64,000 nucleotides of DNA, from contig JAFFSR010000218.1 in assembly GCA_017163975.1 (NCBI GenBank), positions 10,047,501-10,111,500 on the forward strand. Reading direction: 5' to 3'. Position 1 is the stretch's first letter. Each line of letters begins with the position of its first letter. Shown here one piece after another: positions 13,701-27,580 of the stretch. Made by a program: the position numbers and the translations under genes. The notes beneath the pieces were generated by a model. That model saw only the letters and a program-made list of their open reading frames with translations. It was not told where the DNA came from and ran no database searches. The stretch comes from Anastatus disparis (Eukaryota > Arthropoda > Insecta > Hymenoptera > Eupelmidae).

Positions 13701-16700
13701 TCCGTTAAACAATTGAGTTCAGCAGCACTAGCGCAAACCATCGTGTCTGGTTTGAATATAATAACCGGTGCAATGATAAAACAAAAATCGAATCTACAAA
13801 TATGAAAAAATAAGCAAAAATTAATAAAATTAAAATTAATATTATCGGTACAAATAGTGTTTTGTAAGCTTTAAGTGGACTCTAAAAAGAGAAACGTTTT
13901 CTTCTATTTGAAAAGCTAGCAGAATGCTAGAGAGTACCAGCTTAAAAGAGGCGTTTTATCAAAACCCCATCAGTGTAAATTTGAGGCTTCGGACATTCAA
14001 AGAGATATAGCACATTTAAGCGGGGCATGTTATTGTGGATACAATTACTGCACCATTTATAAGTTACAAAATTTTTTTAAATATACCTTGTAATTACGGG
14101 AAGTGTTGAAAAATGAGGTTCCAAAGTACTACCATTTCCCAGTTTATTCCATTCAACGGCTGGATTTTCATTCATTGTGTATAAATAAGATTGTGACATT
14201 CGCTACGTAAAAATAAATAAATTACAACTTTAAAAAATCGAAATTTTATTACATTTCTAAGAAAAATACGTTTTTAAATTATAAAATTTATATTAATTAT
14301 TTTTGATTTTAAAAATATCTGATCTCTAAAGAGAAAATTAAGTGGTACCTTAGCTATACTTTGCTGGTAATCTTTCCAAGTTGTCGTATGGGCACATATT
14401 CCATCAACATTGATTTGATACTGTCGATCTTCAACAGCCGAGCCCGGTACATTTAGTATATTTGCTTGAGCGGCTAACTGATAAATATCTGATCTGATGG
14501 GTACTCGGCATATGGGATTTTCAGCATGCGGTGTAATCCGTATACCATCGACCTGTTTAATTTTTTTAATGGATAGATTATTATATTAATCAAAGTTTAA
14601 GGATTTTCACGAATACATACAAAACTGTTATCAATGTTTATATTATGTAAAAGTATGAAAATTATAAAAAAAAAAATTAACGCAGAAAAATGAAGGGGAA
14701 TGTGAGGAAGTAAACGATTAAAATTGAAAAATAAGTGATAAAATCGAGATTTCGTCAGACCTTTGGAACTAATAGAATAATTAAATGTATTTCTGTTTTT
14801 TTCCAATGCGAAATGAATTCAGTTTAAAGTTTTTGATAAATTAATAAATTTTCTGATGATTAAAAGAAGATAAAGATAAAAGCTGTTTTACACCTATATT
14901 TTACGAATCATCTCATAGGAATCCTCCATGATTGCGTTTTTTATGATTTCAAATTAAAAATTGACTTGACTTTACATTACCGTTATTCAATATATTATTA
15001 ATAAATAAAAAAATGCAGTGACGGTATAATAATATATAAAATTATTTCATAATTTAAAAAAAATTATTAATTGAACGAATTATATCATATTCATAAAAAA
15101 AATGAATATTAAATTTTTTTTCAGAAAATAAAAATAAAAATAATTTTTTTAATGAAATTCACCTGTAGCATCAAAAGATCGTGTTGAAATTCCTGAACAG
15201 TTTCCGAAGTAACGGGTAACATCAAGCGAAAACCTTTAAACTCCAAATAGACTAACGGTAAGGATTCATTGCGTAAATTAGTTATAGCAGTAAATGGCAA
15301 TGAAATTGTTTTTTTAGGTATCGCTAAATTCGTTTGACAACGTTTTTTGTTCATAAATGGCTTGATCAATTGTATATAATTAGCAAGAACACTAGGAGGC
15401 ACTATGATATCAATCATTTGAATTTTAACAAGAGCTTCGGTAATATAAGCATTGGACGGCTGTAAGGCTTCGGCTCTAAGATCTCTCTGTAATATGGAAA
15501 AATTCAAAATGTTGTATTAAGAGGATTGCAATGAAATTTTGATCATATAAATTAAATACAAATCCAAAACAACCTTCTGCATTTTACTGGATTTTCGGGT
15601 ACCCCAGCGTGTGTGCACATTACCCGATTTTGCGATTGTTAACGTAAGATTTAAAAAGCCCAAGTCATCGCTTTTTTCGAAATTATCTTCTCTTCCGCAA
15701 AGTATAAGACCAACGAAATCACCCAAATCCCAATTTTGCGCTTGCAGTCCCCTAATTTAAGACAATGTTATTGATGATTGGTAATTTTAATAATTTTTCA
15801 ATGCATCCTATGCAATAAATCTATATGCTTTATTACCTCTTATAATGAAAAATCGTAGCCGTTGTAATTTTATGTTTTAATTTAAAATACACCGATTGTA
15901 TATCAACTGACGTGATGATATCTTCTAATTCCAGAACTAATTTTAAGGTGGCATGCTCGTGTTCGCCCATGACGTACAATTTTACAGCCACTTTCGTTAT
16001 TGTCCATTGAATGCACGCAGTAAGATTTAAATCATCGGCATCTGGGATGAAAAAATTTTATCAATATTTGTATTAGGCACGCACTTATTTCTAAATTCTG
16101 TCTTCACAAAAGAATATTTGTTCTAAGTAGTTTCACGAAAATAATGCATTTCTAGCAGTTACACACTTTTTATCGTTATAAAATGGACAAAGCACTTTAT
16201 TCATCAAAATATATTCAATTGTTTATACGATTTTTAGCACAGTTGGAAAAAAAAACTTAGCGAAAAATTTTACGTATATAAACCGTTAACGCTCGGACAA
16301 AATCTGAATGACCTTGATGGCAAAAATATTTTTTCCGAACGATAATTGTTACAACGAATTATTGAGAAATCGTATTTTATTTTTAAATTTGAGAACAGGA
16401 TTTGAATTTTCGGTAAAAATTGCATAAAAAATCCATAATTAAATAAAAAAAATGAATTGTCGATAAATTGTTTAAACAACTGAAAAAAAATCATCTTTTT
16501 ACACCTTGTCACACTTTATGGTAATATCTTATTTTCAATATTTATTTTGAGCCTAATTCTTCCGGATTACATCTAGGAATTAGGGGGAAATATTTACTTT
16601 ATTAATTTCACGAATGTTCACAATTTAAAAGTCTACCACTCTTCTTATCAATTAATATTTAAGATATTTTAAATGTATTAATTAAGACAATAAATCAATT

Positions 16701-19700
16701 AGCTAACAAATAACGAACCTTGCCCTGAAATTTCTTTGACCGCAGATATCGTAGAGGTTGTTGTAGAATCTTCCGGATATTGCAATTGTGTTGGGCTGGA
16801 CGAACTTCTCGGTATATTGAAAGAGATATCTTTAACTTCTTTTAAAGAGTCGCTTGGTGAATTGATTTTACAAGGCGATAATGTTTCAATCACGTTTGCG
16901 AGATTCGTTACTATGCTGTCCATAAATATTACCTAATATGAAAATTTTTATTATTTTTAGAATTTATTTTTTTGATAGTACAATAGATATGATCCAATAA
17001 TCAAGTAAAAATTTGATCTACCTGTTCTTCCGATAAAGAGATAATAATTGGCGATGTATCAACGTATAAACACAAACTTAATCCAGAAAGTTTATTTTTT
17101 ATATTGGGAGCATTCTCTTTAACGGTCAAATCAAGTGTGGCTTTAAAACAAACTTTTTTCAGGAAATTTTGTTGCAAACTGCCTTTTAATGTAAAGCATT
17201 CAAAGTTTAAGATTTCAAGTGTCCATGGAAAACTATGAGATTCTGTAATCAATTTATAAATTAGCATGTTATTTAAATTAAAAAATTGAGAAAATTAAAA
17301 TTTCGAAAACAAAAAAATTAATTATACTTACGATTTATCCAAACTTTTTCCGACAATTTTATAGGCAATTCATGCAAGAAAGTAAATAAACGATCGGTTT
17401 GAATATTAGCGGAATGTATACTGACTATTGGAGATTTAATTACTAATATTTGTAGGTCTTTGTTATTCCTCAATGCTCTTTCTTTTGCTTCTTCTATACC
17501 TACAAAGCGTATTTTTATTTTTAACTAAATGATTACGCATTTAACAATTTGCACGAAACATCAAAAATCATAAACGATAACTCACCATCCGAACCAATGC
17601 CACTCATTGTCCTTGTCGGTATGTAAATAATTATATGCCCTACAGAGCCATTTAATACAAGTCCAGACCACCACGGGTATGTTTCGGTTAATCTACCCAA
17701 AAAGCTCATATTCTGTAAATTCTATCATTAGGTACTATTAAATGTTTTAACATATTTAATAAAAAAATTAAAAATAAAAACATTTTGTTTTACAAATTCA
17801 TTGGTTCAATCTACTTTAGGATTAGTATTCCCGTATTAAAATCTGTAAGGGTCATTAATTCATCAAAGAGCTTTATTATGAAATATGTATGTAATTCAAT
17901 TTAATTTTGTAAATTGACACTTATAGTAACATATTTCGAAACAATTAAAGCGAAGTGGCCGACTCTCGCATTGGCAAGAAATTACTTCATGTATGCCGTG
18001 CGTAAAATAACTACTTTGCGCACGCAAAAGAAGCACAAGAAAGCGAGTTTTGCGCACCTCGTTAAAAAAAATTATATGATTAAACAAATTAAAACTAAAA
18101 TTTTCATACCATTTTTCTCATAAAATTAAAAAAAATCAATTGAAACTATTTATATTATTGTTATATATTTATATTATTAGAGGTTGTCAGTGGCTCAGTC
18201 GATACAGCGATGGATTCATAATCTCGAGGACTCGAGTTAAAATCCCGCTCTCGGCGGCCGATTGATACAAGCATCACTGTAATATACTATACATATGCTT
18301 TGTTCACAAACAAACTGAGAAACCTCCGTCGCTAATTAGCATCGTAATGATAGCATAAATACAGCGTCGTTAAATAAAATAAAAAAATATTTATATTATT
18401 ATTACTGCGTGAATATTATTTTTTTATGTTTTAATATCGTAATTATTTGTTTATACTAATAAAATTCATCATTAACCATTGTAATTTATTCTTATTGAAT
18501 AGTCAATAGTTTAAAATTTACCTCTTGCATACTTTCACTGCGGCTCAATGGTTTGCTAGATTCATTAGTTTTATGAATAGATTTCTTATAAGACTTTTCA
18601 ATCGTTTCATCAAGTTTTCTTTTCTCTTTGTCAGACGAACTGTGTACACTCTCGTGTAAACTTGGAAAAGTTCTTTTTTTACCACCCGTATCTGAAGTTA
18701 CACTCTCAGCGTTGATTTGCATTGCTTCAGATCTCATAGCATGCGTTGTATTTAATTTGTAATACGTAACACGATAATCCAACCACTGGATCAATAGTGG
18801 ATCTAAACAACCTTTCATTGGAGCTATTTGAAAGGATAATATTGCCGGATGTTTTTGATTATGAACGTCATTGGAAAATTGTACCACAGCATTTATTAAA
18901 ATTTGATTTTCATTTATACTAAAAACATTATTGAGTTATGAATTATGTAATTACACTTTGTATCGCGTATAATTTGAAATTACCCGAAAAATACTTACTT
19001 TTTTTCTTCAACTTCTGGTCCTGACAATATAAAAACTTGCTGAGTTTCATTATGAGCAAATATTTTAATAGTACCTATGTTTGTTATACAAGAAGTTGTG
19101 GTAATAGACATCACACCTTTATGAAATATATTTTCTAAACACAATTCAACATAAATGGGATCTGTTAATAAAAAAAATTTTAATTTTGCATTAAGAAATA
19201 CAAATTTAGTAAATGAATAACATTGATTGCTATAAAATCTTAATACTTACATTTTTCATTGCACGAATCAGTATAAAGTGACGAGCACACAAGTGGATTA
19301 GTTGTATCTTCAGGTACCAAAAGAGAATTTATTATTGATGTAGCAACCATGATTTTAGATTTAGTACCAGTGATTGTTACTGAATCCATTTTTAAATCGT
19401 GTAATTTATGTATTGTATTTAAATCTTTCCAATAACTTGGATAAAGTAATGTACGCAAATTGTATTCTATATTACAAGGCATTATAATTGATGTTCGACA
19501 ACTGATTTTTAAATAAACTTGACTACTGACTCCCTGCAACTGGAAAAAAAATATTAAATGTAAATACTTTAAATTTCATAACTTTATAATAATTACTCAT
19601 AAGAATTCATTTTGATTTTTACTTGGGTCTTAATATCCCGATAACATTGAGTTAGCATTTCTGGTGGAATGTCAGTTTGTTTTGAAGCACATGCAACAAG

Positions 19701-22523
19701 TCTAAATGGATATAATGGTTGTTCTAGAGTTGCAGATATTGCTTCGCATTCTAGACTCACAAATGGATCATCGGACAAAGCTGGCATCAATGGCATCGTC
19801 TATTATTGATAAAATTTGATTAATTGAAAATTAATTTTTAACTAAAAAAAATAATAGGTCATTTTGCATTTCTTACTCGGCTTTCAACATATTTACGTGT
19901 TCGAGGCAGACCAGTAATACGATGATCAGATAATTGAAATTGAATGGCACATTTTACAGCATATAAATGAATTCTCATTAAAGGAATGTTTTCTCTTAAA
20001 GCTTCATATTCTTCAACAGTCACTGGCGGTAATTCATCAAAAGTAGGTGCTAAAATTCAATTTTTAAATTTAACTTCATGTACTGAATTTATAATAAATT
20101 TTAAATTTTTATGTAGCATACCTGGTTTTGGAGAAATGTAAGGACTGTAATCATATTTATCAGCAGCTTGTTTTATTGTGTTGAAACGATGAAACAAGCC
20201 TGAACATACTCTTACAGTTAAATCTCCAACACCATATCTGACGTGCCTTTCTTCATAAAAATTACTAAAATATACGTTAAAAGTTAATAACTAAAAATAG
20301 TAAGCTTTTTTCATTTTTAAAAAATATACAAAATATAAATATTTATAAAAAATATATTGAATAAGTTTGTTATATTTAAAGTTATTAAAATTATATAAAT
20401 TTACCTATACTCATAATTTGCACCAAATTCAGCCATTCTTTCAGGAGTAATATCTTCTGGTATTTGTGTGTAATGTATATAATCCATGCAAAAGGCAGGA
20501 CACCTTTCTAATAATTTTGGAACTAAATATTTGAATAGTAATATAATTAGAAATAATTATTTATTAAATAAAAATATTTTAGTTTTCTATATTAAATACC
20601 AGTAATTGATGCAAGATGATAAGACACGTCTTTTTTATATATTCTTTTTTTTCCTTGGTTTTCAAAAGCATCGTTATCAAACAAGGTATCTTTTAAATAA
20701 TCATTTTTAGTTTTACCAGCAGTTAAGTACAAAGGTGGCTGAAAAAAATATGTAAAGGTAAAGGTTGTTTAATTGAAATTTTAATTAATAATTCTTTTTT
20801 AAAAACCTGCGCTCCATCTATGACTTCCAAGTGACCACAACTACAGGTCCCTCTAGGATAAAGGCGAATATTTCCAAAACCAATAGTAAAATTTGTCATA
20901 GAAATCCCTTGTAATACTGCGTCTAATACAGTTTCAGAAAAGCGAAGTGAAAGAAATGATTTATACTTTATTTTTCGAGATTTGTAAAATAGCTGTTCTT
21001 TGACACTTTCCACAGTCTATAAAAAAGAGAAAAAAAAATTAAATTTTTAAATTTGGTAAATTATTTATGATAAAGTTATATTATTTTAGCTGACCTTAAA
21101 TGTTATTGTAGCATCATCAATATAACAGCCAAAATGTATTACATGACCAGAATATGCTAGATGTTGTTCATTTGACCAATCATTATCCCAATCCATAGGC
21201 AGTATTGAAGACATTGTATTCCAAGCCCACATTCCCCAAGTTACATCTCCTGTTGCACCACTTGGTGGAATGAATTCATCTATTAAACAAAATCAATATT
21301 TAATTAAAGATATCTTTTCAATTTAATTTTTTTAACAAAATTTAGTAACCAACCTGTTGATATATTTTCATTTTCTTCAACAGATATATTAGATTTTTCT
21401 TTACTTGTAGGAAATTGTCTAGATTGCAATAAAGTGAGAAGTGCTATTAATCGAAGTATCATTGGTATTTGCTGTTCAGTTATACTAAACTCCATTTTTT
21501 GGCAGTGTAAATCAAGTCTTGTTATTGATGCTCTTTTAGCTGTATTATTATGATAAGTCATAATTAAACGTATTGTCATAGAGCACCGATACAGTACTGG
21601 ATCCTGGTAAATTTCAATTTTGCCAGATGTATCCATTTTGTCAAGGCATAAGGTTAAATCTTGAATTGTGATAATCTTTTGCAATCTCACTTCATAGCTA
21701 TTTATATCTAAAAATAAAATTTAATATTTTTTAAATCACATTCGCAGATTACAAATTAGTATTTATTTTATTTGTAAAAAAATTAAGCACTTACCTGTAA
21801 ATGAAGGTTCCCATTTATTATCAACTGTTTGCATCGATAAAAATCTGACATTTATGCTAAGAACAATATCCTCTTCAACATATTTTAAAATTAAATTATT
21901 GCAGTTGATAGTGATGTTGTTTATTACTTTCGTTACTATGCTTTTGATATATCCAGGTGGAGCTTCTTCTCTATAATAAATAATATAAATGGTGATCAAA
22001 CCTACTGAAATAAAATTTTAAAAAATTGTTTACTTACTGCGGCATTTCCAGATGTTTTGGAGGAGTTGTTGTTGAAATATTATCTGATTGATTTTCATCT
22101 TTTAATTTTAAAATACACTCTGTAATTAAAATACACAATATTAGACTATTATTAAAACTAATGCAATTTCATAGATACTGACCTATAGTATTAATAGTAA
22201 CAACAATAGGTTCCGATGTGATTTTCACCCATGGAACATGAATAAGTAATTCGTGAATATGTCCACTAACAAAAGTAAATGGTAAATTAAGTTGTTCTTC
22301 TAAAACCTCCAATCGTAAATCAAGATTTTGAAAAGATGCATCTCCTCCCCACAAGGATACCTAAGTATAAATATATTTTTTATAGATATGTCTATACGAT
22401 TGTAATATTATTTAATAATGTATAGCAATGATATACCTGTGATTGTTCCGGTTTAAAATTTTTAACATATTTCTCAACATAACTGAGAATAACTGGAGTT
22501 ATGTATGATTCTATTTTGAACAT
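3719..22523 (-). CDS. Vps13B: VPS13B (COH1) bridge-like lipid transfer protein, 50 exons, one frame break
   Basis: VPS13-family proteins are rod-shaped lipid conduits at membrane contact sites. VPS13B acts at the Golgi and endosomes and is the Cohen syndrome protein. The start at 22523 gives MFKIESYITPVILSYVEKYV, then SLWGGD and LPFTFVSGHIHELLIHVPW, which are diagnostic of the VPS13B chorein N-terminus. I joined 50 exons with GT-AG introns, 11,329 bases in all. Allowing for the extra base in exon 10 this is about 3,775 residues, close to the size of animal VPS13B. VAB-type adaptor-binding sequence lies near 10856-11710, and the VPS13 C-terminal region spans 3719-6808. The gene is convergent with the Aurora kinase. 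The frame break (A-run 20220-20223) leads to a stop within exon 10 unless corrected. Because the other 49 exons are intact, I favour a functional gene with an assembly error, but this cannot be settled here. Confidence 0.93.
5138..5341 (+). mobile_element. tRNA-derived SINE, copy 1 (in VPS13B intron 47)
   Basis: The head has an RNA polymerase III A box (TGGCTCACTCGG, 5143-5154) and a B box (AGTTCGAATCC). A unique body and a 3' hairpin-like tail follow, then CGTTAAATAAATA and an A-run. It matches the elements at 18180 and 55863 along its whole length. The anticodon-loop equivalent reads CGT here and CAT in the other two. It is antisense to VPS13B. I find no clear target-site duplication at this copy. 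Confidence 0.85.
10856..17712 (-). other. VPS13B exons 16-31: central rod and start of the adaptor-binding domain
   Basis: Exons: 17586-17712, 17332-17499, 17022-17242, 16719-16932, 15837-16041, 15574-15751, 15163-15486, 14349-14552, 14087-14202, 13445-13793, 13239-13355, 13048-13164, 12695-12964, 11967-12611, 11796-11891, 10856-11710. All phases are consistent. The polar segments in exon 19 (SSSSPTQLQYPEDSTTTSTI) and exon 25 look like flexible loops between beta-rich repeating-groove segments. The end of exon 31 (VIANDANIPIRFGQSGTDD) resembles the SHR-BD/VAB module that recruits adaptors. Confidence 0.85.
18165..18401 (+). mobile_element. tRNA-derived SINE, copy 2, with 15-bp target-site duplication
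   Basis: The element (18180-18386) is flanked by perfect 15-bp direct repeats, ATATTTATATTATTA, at 18165-18179 and 18387-18401. These are the mark of target-primed reverse transcription. The A box is partly degraded (CAGTCGATACAG) and the B box is mutated (GTTAAAATCC). The tail again has CGTCGCT followed by a diverged partner and an A-rich end. It lies in VPS13B intron 15, antisense to the gene. Confidence 0.88.
18522..22523 (-). other. VPS13B exons 1-15: chorein N-terminus and proximal rod
   Basis: Exons in gene order: 22437-22523, 22183-22360, 22038-22119, 21795-21970, 21354-21707, 21095-21279, 20807-21016, 20600-20738, 20405-20522, 20122-20265, 19877-20049, 19623-19799, 19251-19539, 18999-19161, 18522-18918. 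The first two encode the chorein domain that caps the lipid channel. Exon 4 carries PPGYIKSIVTKVINNITINC and a YVEEDIVLSINV strand pair typical of VPS13 repeats. Phases match at each junction except for the extra base in exon 10. Exon 15 ends in a serine- and lysine-rich, probably disordered stretch (GGKKRTF to RSESMQE). Confidence 0.88.
20220..20223 (-). other. Frame-breaking extra base in VPS13B exon 10
   Basis: Upstream of this A-run (TTTT on the coding strand) exon 10 reads RHVRYGVGD in the frame set by exons 1-9. Downstream, TVRVCSGLFHRFNTIKQAADK is in the frame set by exon 11 onward. Removing one base joins them. As given, translation runs into TGA about 22 codons later. Exon 10 is 144 bases where 143 would keep frame. 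No alternative donor or acceptor at either edge repairs it. Confidence 0.7.
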
Positions 22524-24742
22524 TGCAGTAAAAATTTAGAAAAAGTTTCATGCTTCTTTTCTCTTTATTATTTATTAATATAATAATCTTCTATAATTTG
22601 ACTTGCATATGACTAATTTGAATATACAATCTGTTGGGAAAATATTTTTAAATTAAAATTTATTTATAATCATTCTAGGTTATGTTTTGATTTTAAAGTA
22701 CAATAATGCAAAAAGAATTAAGTATCAATCAATTGAAATTGCCGTCAATCAATCGGCCAACAAAACATAATTTCCAATGCCATTTATATGTTACTATATC
22801 TTTTCATTCCACGTACAATCATTACTCAAAGCATATGTAAACAAAATTTTTGGTTAGGTAACGACATAATAATATATTTTAATAACTTATTAATATCAAT
22901 TGAAATGGTAAGACGTAAATACAAAGTTATTTAAATAAAACGAATATTTGTCAAAAATAAATAAAAATTTAAAAAATAAATTTAAATAATTTTAAATTTT
23001 TCTTACAATTTTATAAATTCTCGAAAATCTATTATATACGGTGTGAAAATCTTCATTCCTTATCGCAACTTAGTTGATAATTTAAATTATGTATTAATTT
23101 CTCAACAAATGTATCGCATACATTCTGCATACATTTTTTAATACTGCAATCATAAATACATGACATATGATTGGGCTGCTAATTTTTTTTTTTCCAATTT
23201 ACCGATTGTTGATAATTAATTGCGAAAAATTACAAGCGGCGCTGCTGTCGTCAAAATAATAAACAATGTTTTACTTGAAAAAGCCGCGGTATTTTTTTAC
23301 ACGTTGTTCGGCTAATTACCTTTAAATTTTAATACTTTTATTGAATTGAATTAACATTTATGGTATAAGTTTTTGAGTAAGTTTAAATAATGTATACTTT
23401 ACAAAAAGATAAAAAGTATTTATATAAGTAATAATAAAATGATATAATCATCTTATACTTGTCACAACAAGTTCACAAGGAGTTGATTATTGTTACTCAT
23501 GGAAGAGAAAAATATTACAAAAAAAGTCATTGTTTAATAAAGAATTTGTTTATTGGTCTTATTTAAGTTTCCTGCTACTATGAAGAGGTAAGTTACTTTA
23601 TTTAATAAAGTTTCTTTATAGCGAAATGTATAACAGTTACTATTATAACTCGACCTATTTACGTTTTAATGTTTTTTTATTAATAACCTATATTCCTGCA
23701 ATTGATAGATTTATGGCTTTCGTTCAATATCATTAATAAATATAACCTCTATAAAACTTATGTATTGTTTACTATCTTTCGATTAACCCAAAATTAAATA
23801 AAATCCGTTCACCTAAAACGTTCATTACTCTTATTTTTTATTTAGTTTAATTTTTTTCAAATATACATCTTAGATGTTAAATAACCTAAATATTTTTTTG
23901 ATAACTAAAAAAATGTAATATTGTTGCCACTGAGAAAAATGTATGGCAAATTTGAAACGTGAATTAAAAAAGGATTAGACTTCTATTTGAATTTTTAAAA
24001 CTTTAAAGCTTTTTTCCAAATTATGAATTGAATTTTTATAATTTTATGATTCAAAAAAGTATTTGTTAATTATTAATATATTTGTTGAATCTAAAAAGCT
24101 TATTCGATGCATCAGTCATTGAATTGCCGTCCGTTTACCGCACAAACATGTGCTTATATTTACTGGTGCTCTGAATACTGAGTCGCTATGCTACAGGGCA
24201 ATGTAATCGGAGAAGGCACAGTAACCCACACATTTACCTAATGCGACTTACAAAAATAGAAACATTAGAAAAAAAATCAAAACAGTTTGTTAATAACACA
24301 GAAACGTTTTCAAATGTAAAATTTAAAAAACTCAAATGGTTTTTAAGATTTCAACTCCCAGTATAATTTGTATGAAAAAATGTGTACCCCCGCAAAATTT
24401 TATAACGCAAAACGATGATTTAGTATTGTATTTGATTAATGCAATCTAATATTAAGAATTCCAAGACACTAGAATAGTGCCTGTATATAGAGATCAGCAT
24501 AGATATATTGATTGTATTTTAAAACGTGCTTATCATTTTTTAGATCTCCTTCTTTGATCAAGATATACACAAATAAAGAAGCGATATTGCATCATCGTCA
24601 TTAATATGTAATTATAGCTCATTCTAATTTTAATTTATAATTAAAAGCTGTGAAATTATAACAATTTTTATAAAAATTAGCTAAACCAAATTTTAAAACA
24701 AGTCGCTTCAGACTCGTTAAACATATCTCAAGTACCGTATAG
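22524..24742. other. Upstream region of VPS13B
   Basis: AT-rich. It should hold the VPS13B promoter and short 5'UTR just above 22523. A strong donor sequence (AGAG|GTAAGT) follows a short ATG at 23579 on the + strand; no linked downstream coding exon was found. Otherwise I see nothing I can name. Confidence 0.4.
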
Positions 24743-25103
24743 GCTGTCGGAACCAAATCGGTAACTTAGTTTGATCTTATATAGTGAATGCTTATAATTT
24801 ATTTGTCCACACGGCAAAAATATAGGTGTGTATAAAGAAAAATTTGAAATAATTAAAATGACAAAAATATACAAAATGTTGTCGTAAAGCGAAAAAAATG
24901 TCATCTAAAAATCGAAGTGGTAGTAATTCGCATGTGATACATTTCAAGCCGGCGTTTCCAGCTTTCTGACAATATTTTGTTGCTTGGACTAATGTAAATT
25001 ACTCATTATGTATATGGATAGATAAAATGCTTATATTTTTGCCGTGCAAGTAAGTAAATAAATTATAAGCACCGAAATAAGTAACCGATCTTGTTCCGAC
25101 AGC
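24743..25103. mobile_element. Foldback (MITE-like) element with long terminal inverted repeats
   Basis: The ends GCTGTCGGAAC and GTTCCGACAGC are exact inverse complements. The arms stay similar for about 90 bases, including ATCGGT-ACTTA, TGCTTATAATTTATTT and GGCAAAAATATA. The middle is non-coding. No transposase and no certain target-site duplication are visible, so the superfamily is unassigned. Confidence 0.75.
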
Positions 25104-27580
25104 TTCTTAATTTCATTATTATTTTGAATATTTTATTATCACAAGTGATTTATGATATTCACGTTTAAAACTTTAATAACTAATCAAATGAATGAACGAT
25201 TATTATTCTATGTTCGAAAGATATTCTCTTGATAATATCTAGAAAAAAAAATTGAGGGGTGCTCCTATCGAGGGACCCTATCGCTCGTCTCGACGGCAAG
25301 TTGATTTATTTACTTTTTAAATGTATAGATCTAAAGTAAAGTTAAATCTTTAAGATATTTAAGACAAATATTATTTTAAAAACCGATTTTTCTTAACTAC
25401 CCTTACGGGAAAAAAAAAACATCCAACTTCGGTGTTATTCTGTGTACCGAAAGAATTTTTCGTATTGATGTAGATATTAAAGCAGTCAAAAATACGAAGT
25501 TAGGTGATCTTTTGTAAGGGTATGCAAAGTTTTATAATTGATAGATTATGGCTAATTTGTTAACTGTGTTAAAAGATTTGCAGAACAAAAGTTTTATTAA
25601 GTAGTTCGTTTGTTTTTTCTTTAACATACACATAATAAGAATCGTGATGAATCTGCGTAAATTTAAGCGACAGTTATCAATACAGTTACCATAAAGGAGG
25701 TATTTCTGATCAAATATTTACATGTGAAGAAGTGAAAGTTTACTTTTTTTTACATGAACGATGCATTTCTTAGTCTTGATCTATTTTTTCTCATAATATT
25801 AAAAAAAGTTTTTTTTATAAAAATCTTATTGATTATGATTTTTAATCAATAATGATCAGAAATTACGACCTGATCAGGATCTACGTCCTTTACGGTACAT
25901 TGTTGAGTTTTAGAGTTTTATATTAGGACAACTGTACTATATCAAGGTTTAATTTCATTAACTTTTGCTTTGATTGAGTAAAAGAATAAAATTATTGTAA
26001 AAAATAGATAAAAGTTATTAAAAACAATCTTGCTCGCAAGTAAAACAGTTTATTTTCATAATATAATGCCTAATTTAGCTTGAATATCAAAATTTTTAAA
26101 TAATAAAAACAAAATATAAAAGCAAACTCTATTTCTTAATTTTACAAATCAATCATCATTTTAATAAGCTGACAACTAATGCACCCGCAACATTAAATTA
26201 TACAGTAGTACGATAAAAAAGAAAGGAAAAAAAAAGTTTTTTTTTAAGTAGATGAAAATAAAAATGTATACGCTTTTACAGGTATACAGTGATATTTATT
26301 TTTAAATCTCTTGTGAGTAAGCAGTATAATCCTAACCCCCCGCTTGGGCGCACGAAAAATCGTGCTCTCCCCCATAGCAGGTTGTACTAATTTTCGTGCG
26401 GTGTATTTATCGCGTTTTACTCTCAACTTCAGAGTCAAGACTATATACGATAATTGCAAATTTTTCACTCTCGAAAGAAAATTATTATGATTCTCGGCGT
26501 TTTTAGTCAAGGACTCGAGCAAGGTCAACATTTTGTACTTGATTTACACTTTAATGCTCGGAATGTTATTGCCAAGGGAAAAACGTAAAGTGTAATATTT
26601 CAATGTTTGTACGATATTGCATTACCATTACTTCAATATAATTGTTAATAAAGTGACTATCTATACATTTGAACGAAAAATTTACATACGCGAAGAACAG
26701 GTATTACAGGAGCGTAAGACTCGTAATTTTCATTAGCTTTATCTTTAGTTTTATCAACCTTGGTGAAAAATTTATGAAAATCAAAAATAAATATAAGCAT
26801 TAATTTAAAATTTCGCAATTTTTCACGTAAACTTGTTATTCAGAAAAGAGAAATTTAAAAAGAAAAATTTGATACACTTTCATTTTTATTGATAAATAAA
26901 TACATAAAAATTAATTGCAATACCTTATAAATTAATTATATACATGCAAAATTCAAAGACCAACGATGATTGCATTTGACATTGTAAAACAAACATTAAT
27001 CTTAAATGAATTTAAACACGACGAAAAAAAAAGAACGGACAAAAAAAAATAGGAAAAGAAAAAGGTTTTAGGTATACGCACGTACAAAGGTAAAAAGGGT
27101 ATACAGCAAAGCATAATACGTCGAGGTATAAGCTTAAACTCGAACGAGGAGAGGACAGTGGAAGAGCAAATATTGACTAGCACACGTGACTGGAGGATTT
27201 TTCGAGGTGAGAAAGAGTTCCTATAAGATAGCAAGAAGGAGATAGAAGAATGAAAAAAAAAATATAAAAACGTGCAGCCGGCCAAGTAAGGTATATCTAT
27301 AAAAGTTTCTTAAGGGAGATTATGCGTAAACGAGTATACCCTATACCATATATGTGTGTCTATATGTGCGTCTATATACGTAAACGAAGAGAGAACTGAG
27401 AAGGGTATATATTCCATTCCATGGCTTTTAGGTACACACGTGTATATATATGGGACTGTGTGTGTGTGTTTATATGCGTGAAAGAAGATCGAAAAGCAAA
27501 GGAGAGCCACTATAAGCGCGCATATATACAGCGAGAGAAGCAGTGTGGCGGTCGCGTGTGAGAGGCCCAAGTTTCGGCGA

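Noticed and set aside
3719..22523. VPS13B as a pseudogene
   Set aside because: A single one-base frame break among 50 exons with intact splice sites is more consistent with a sequencing error or a rare allele than with decay.
26244..26531. 95-residue basic open frame on the - strand
   Set aside because: No recognisable domain, no neighbouring exon and no start context. A short GCACGA/TCGTGC hairpin inside it made me consider a structured RNA, but I could match no known snRNA or snoRNA.
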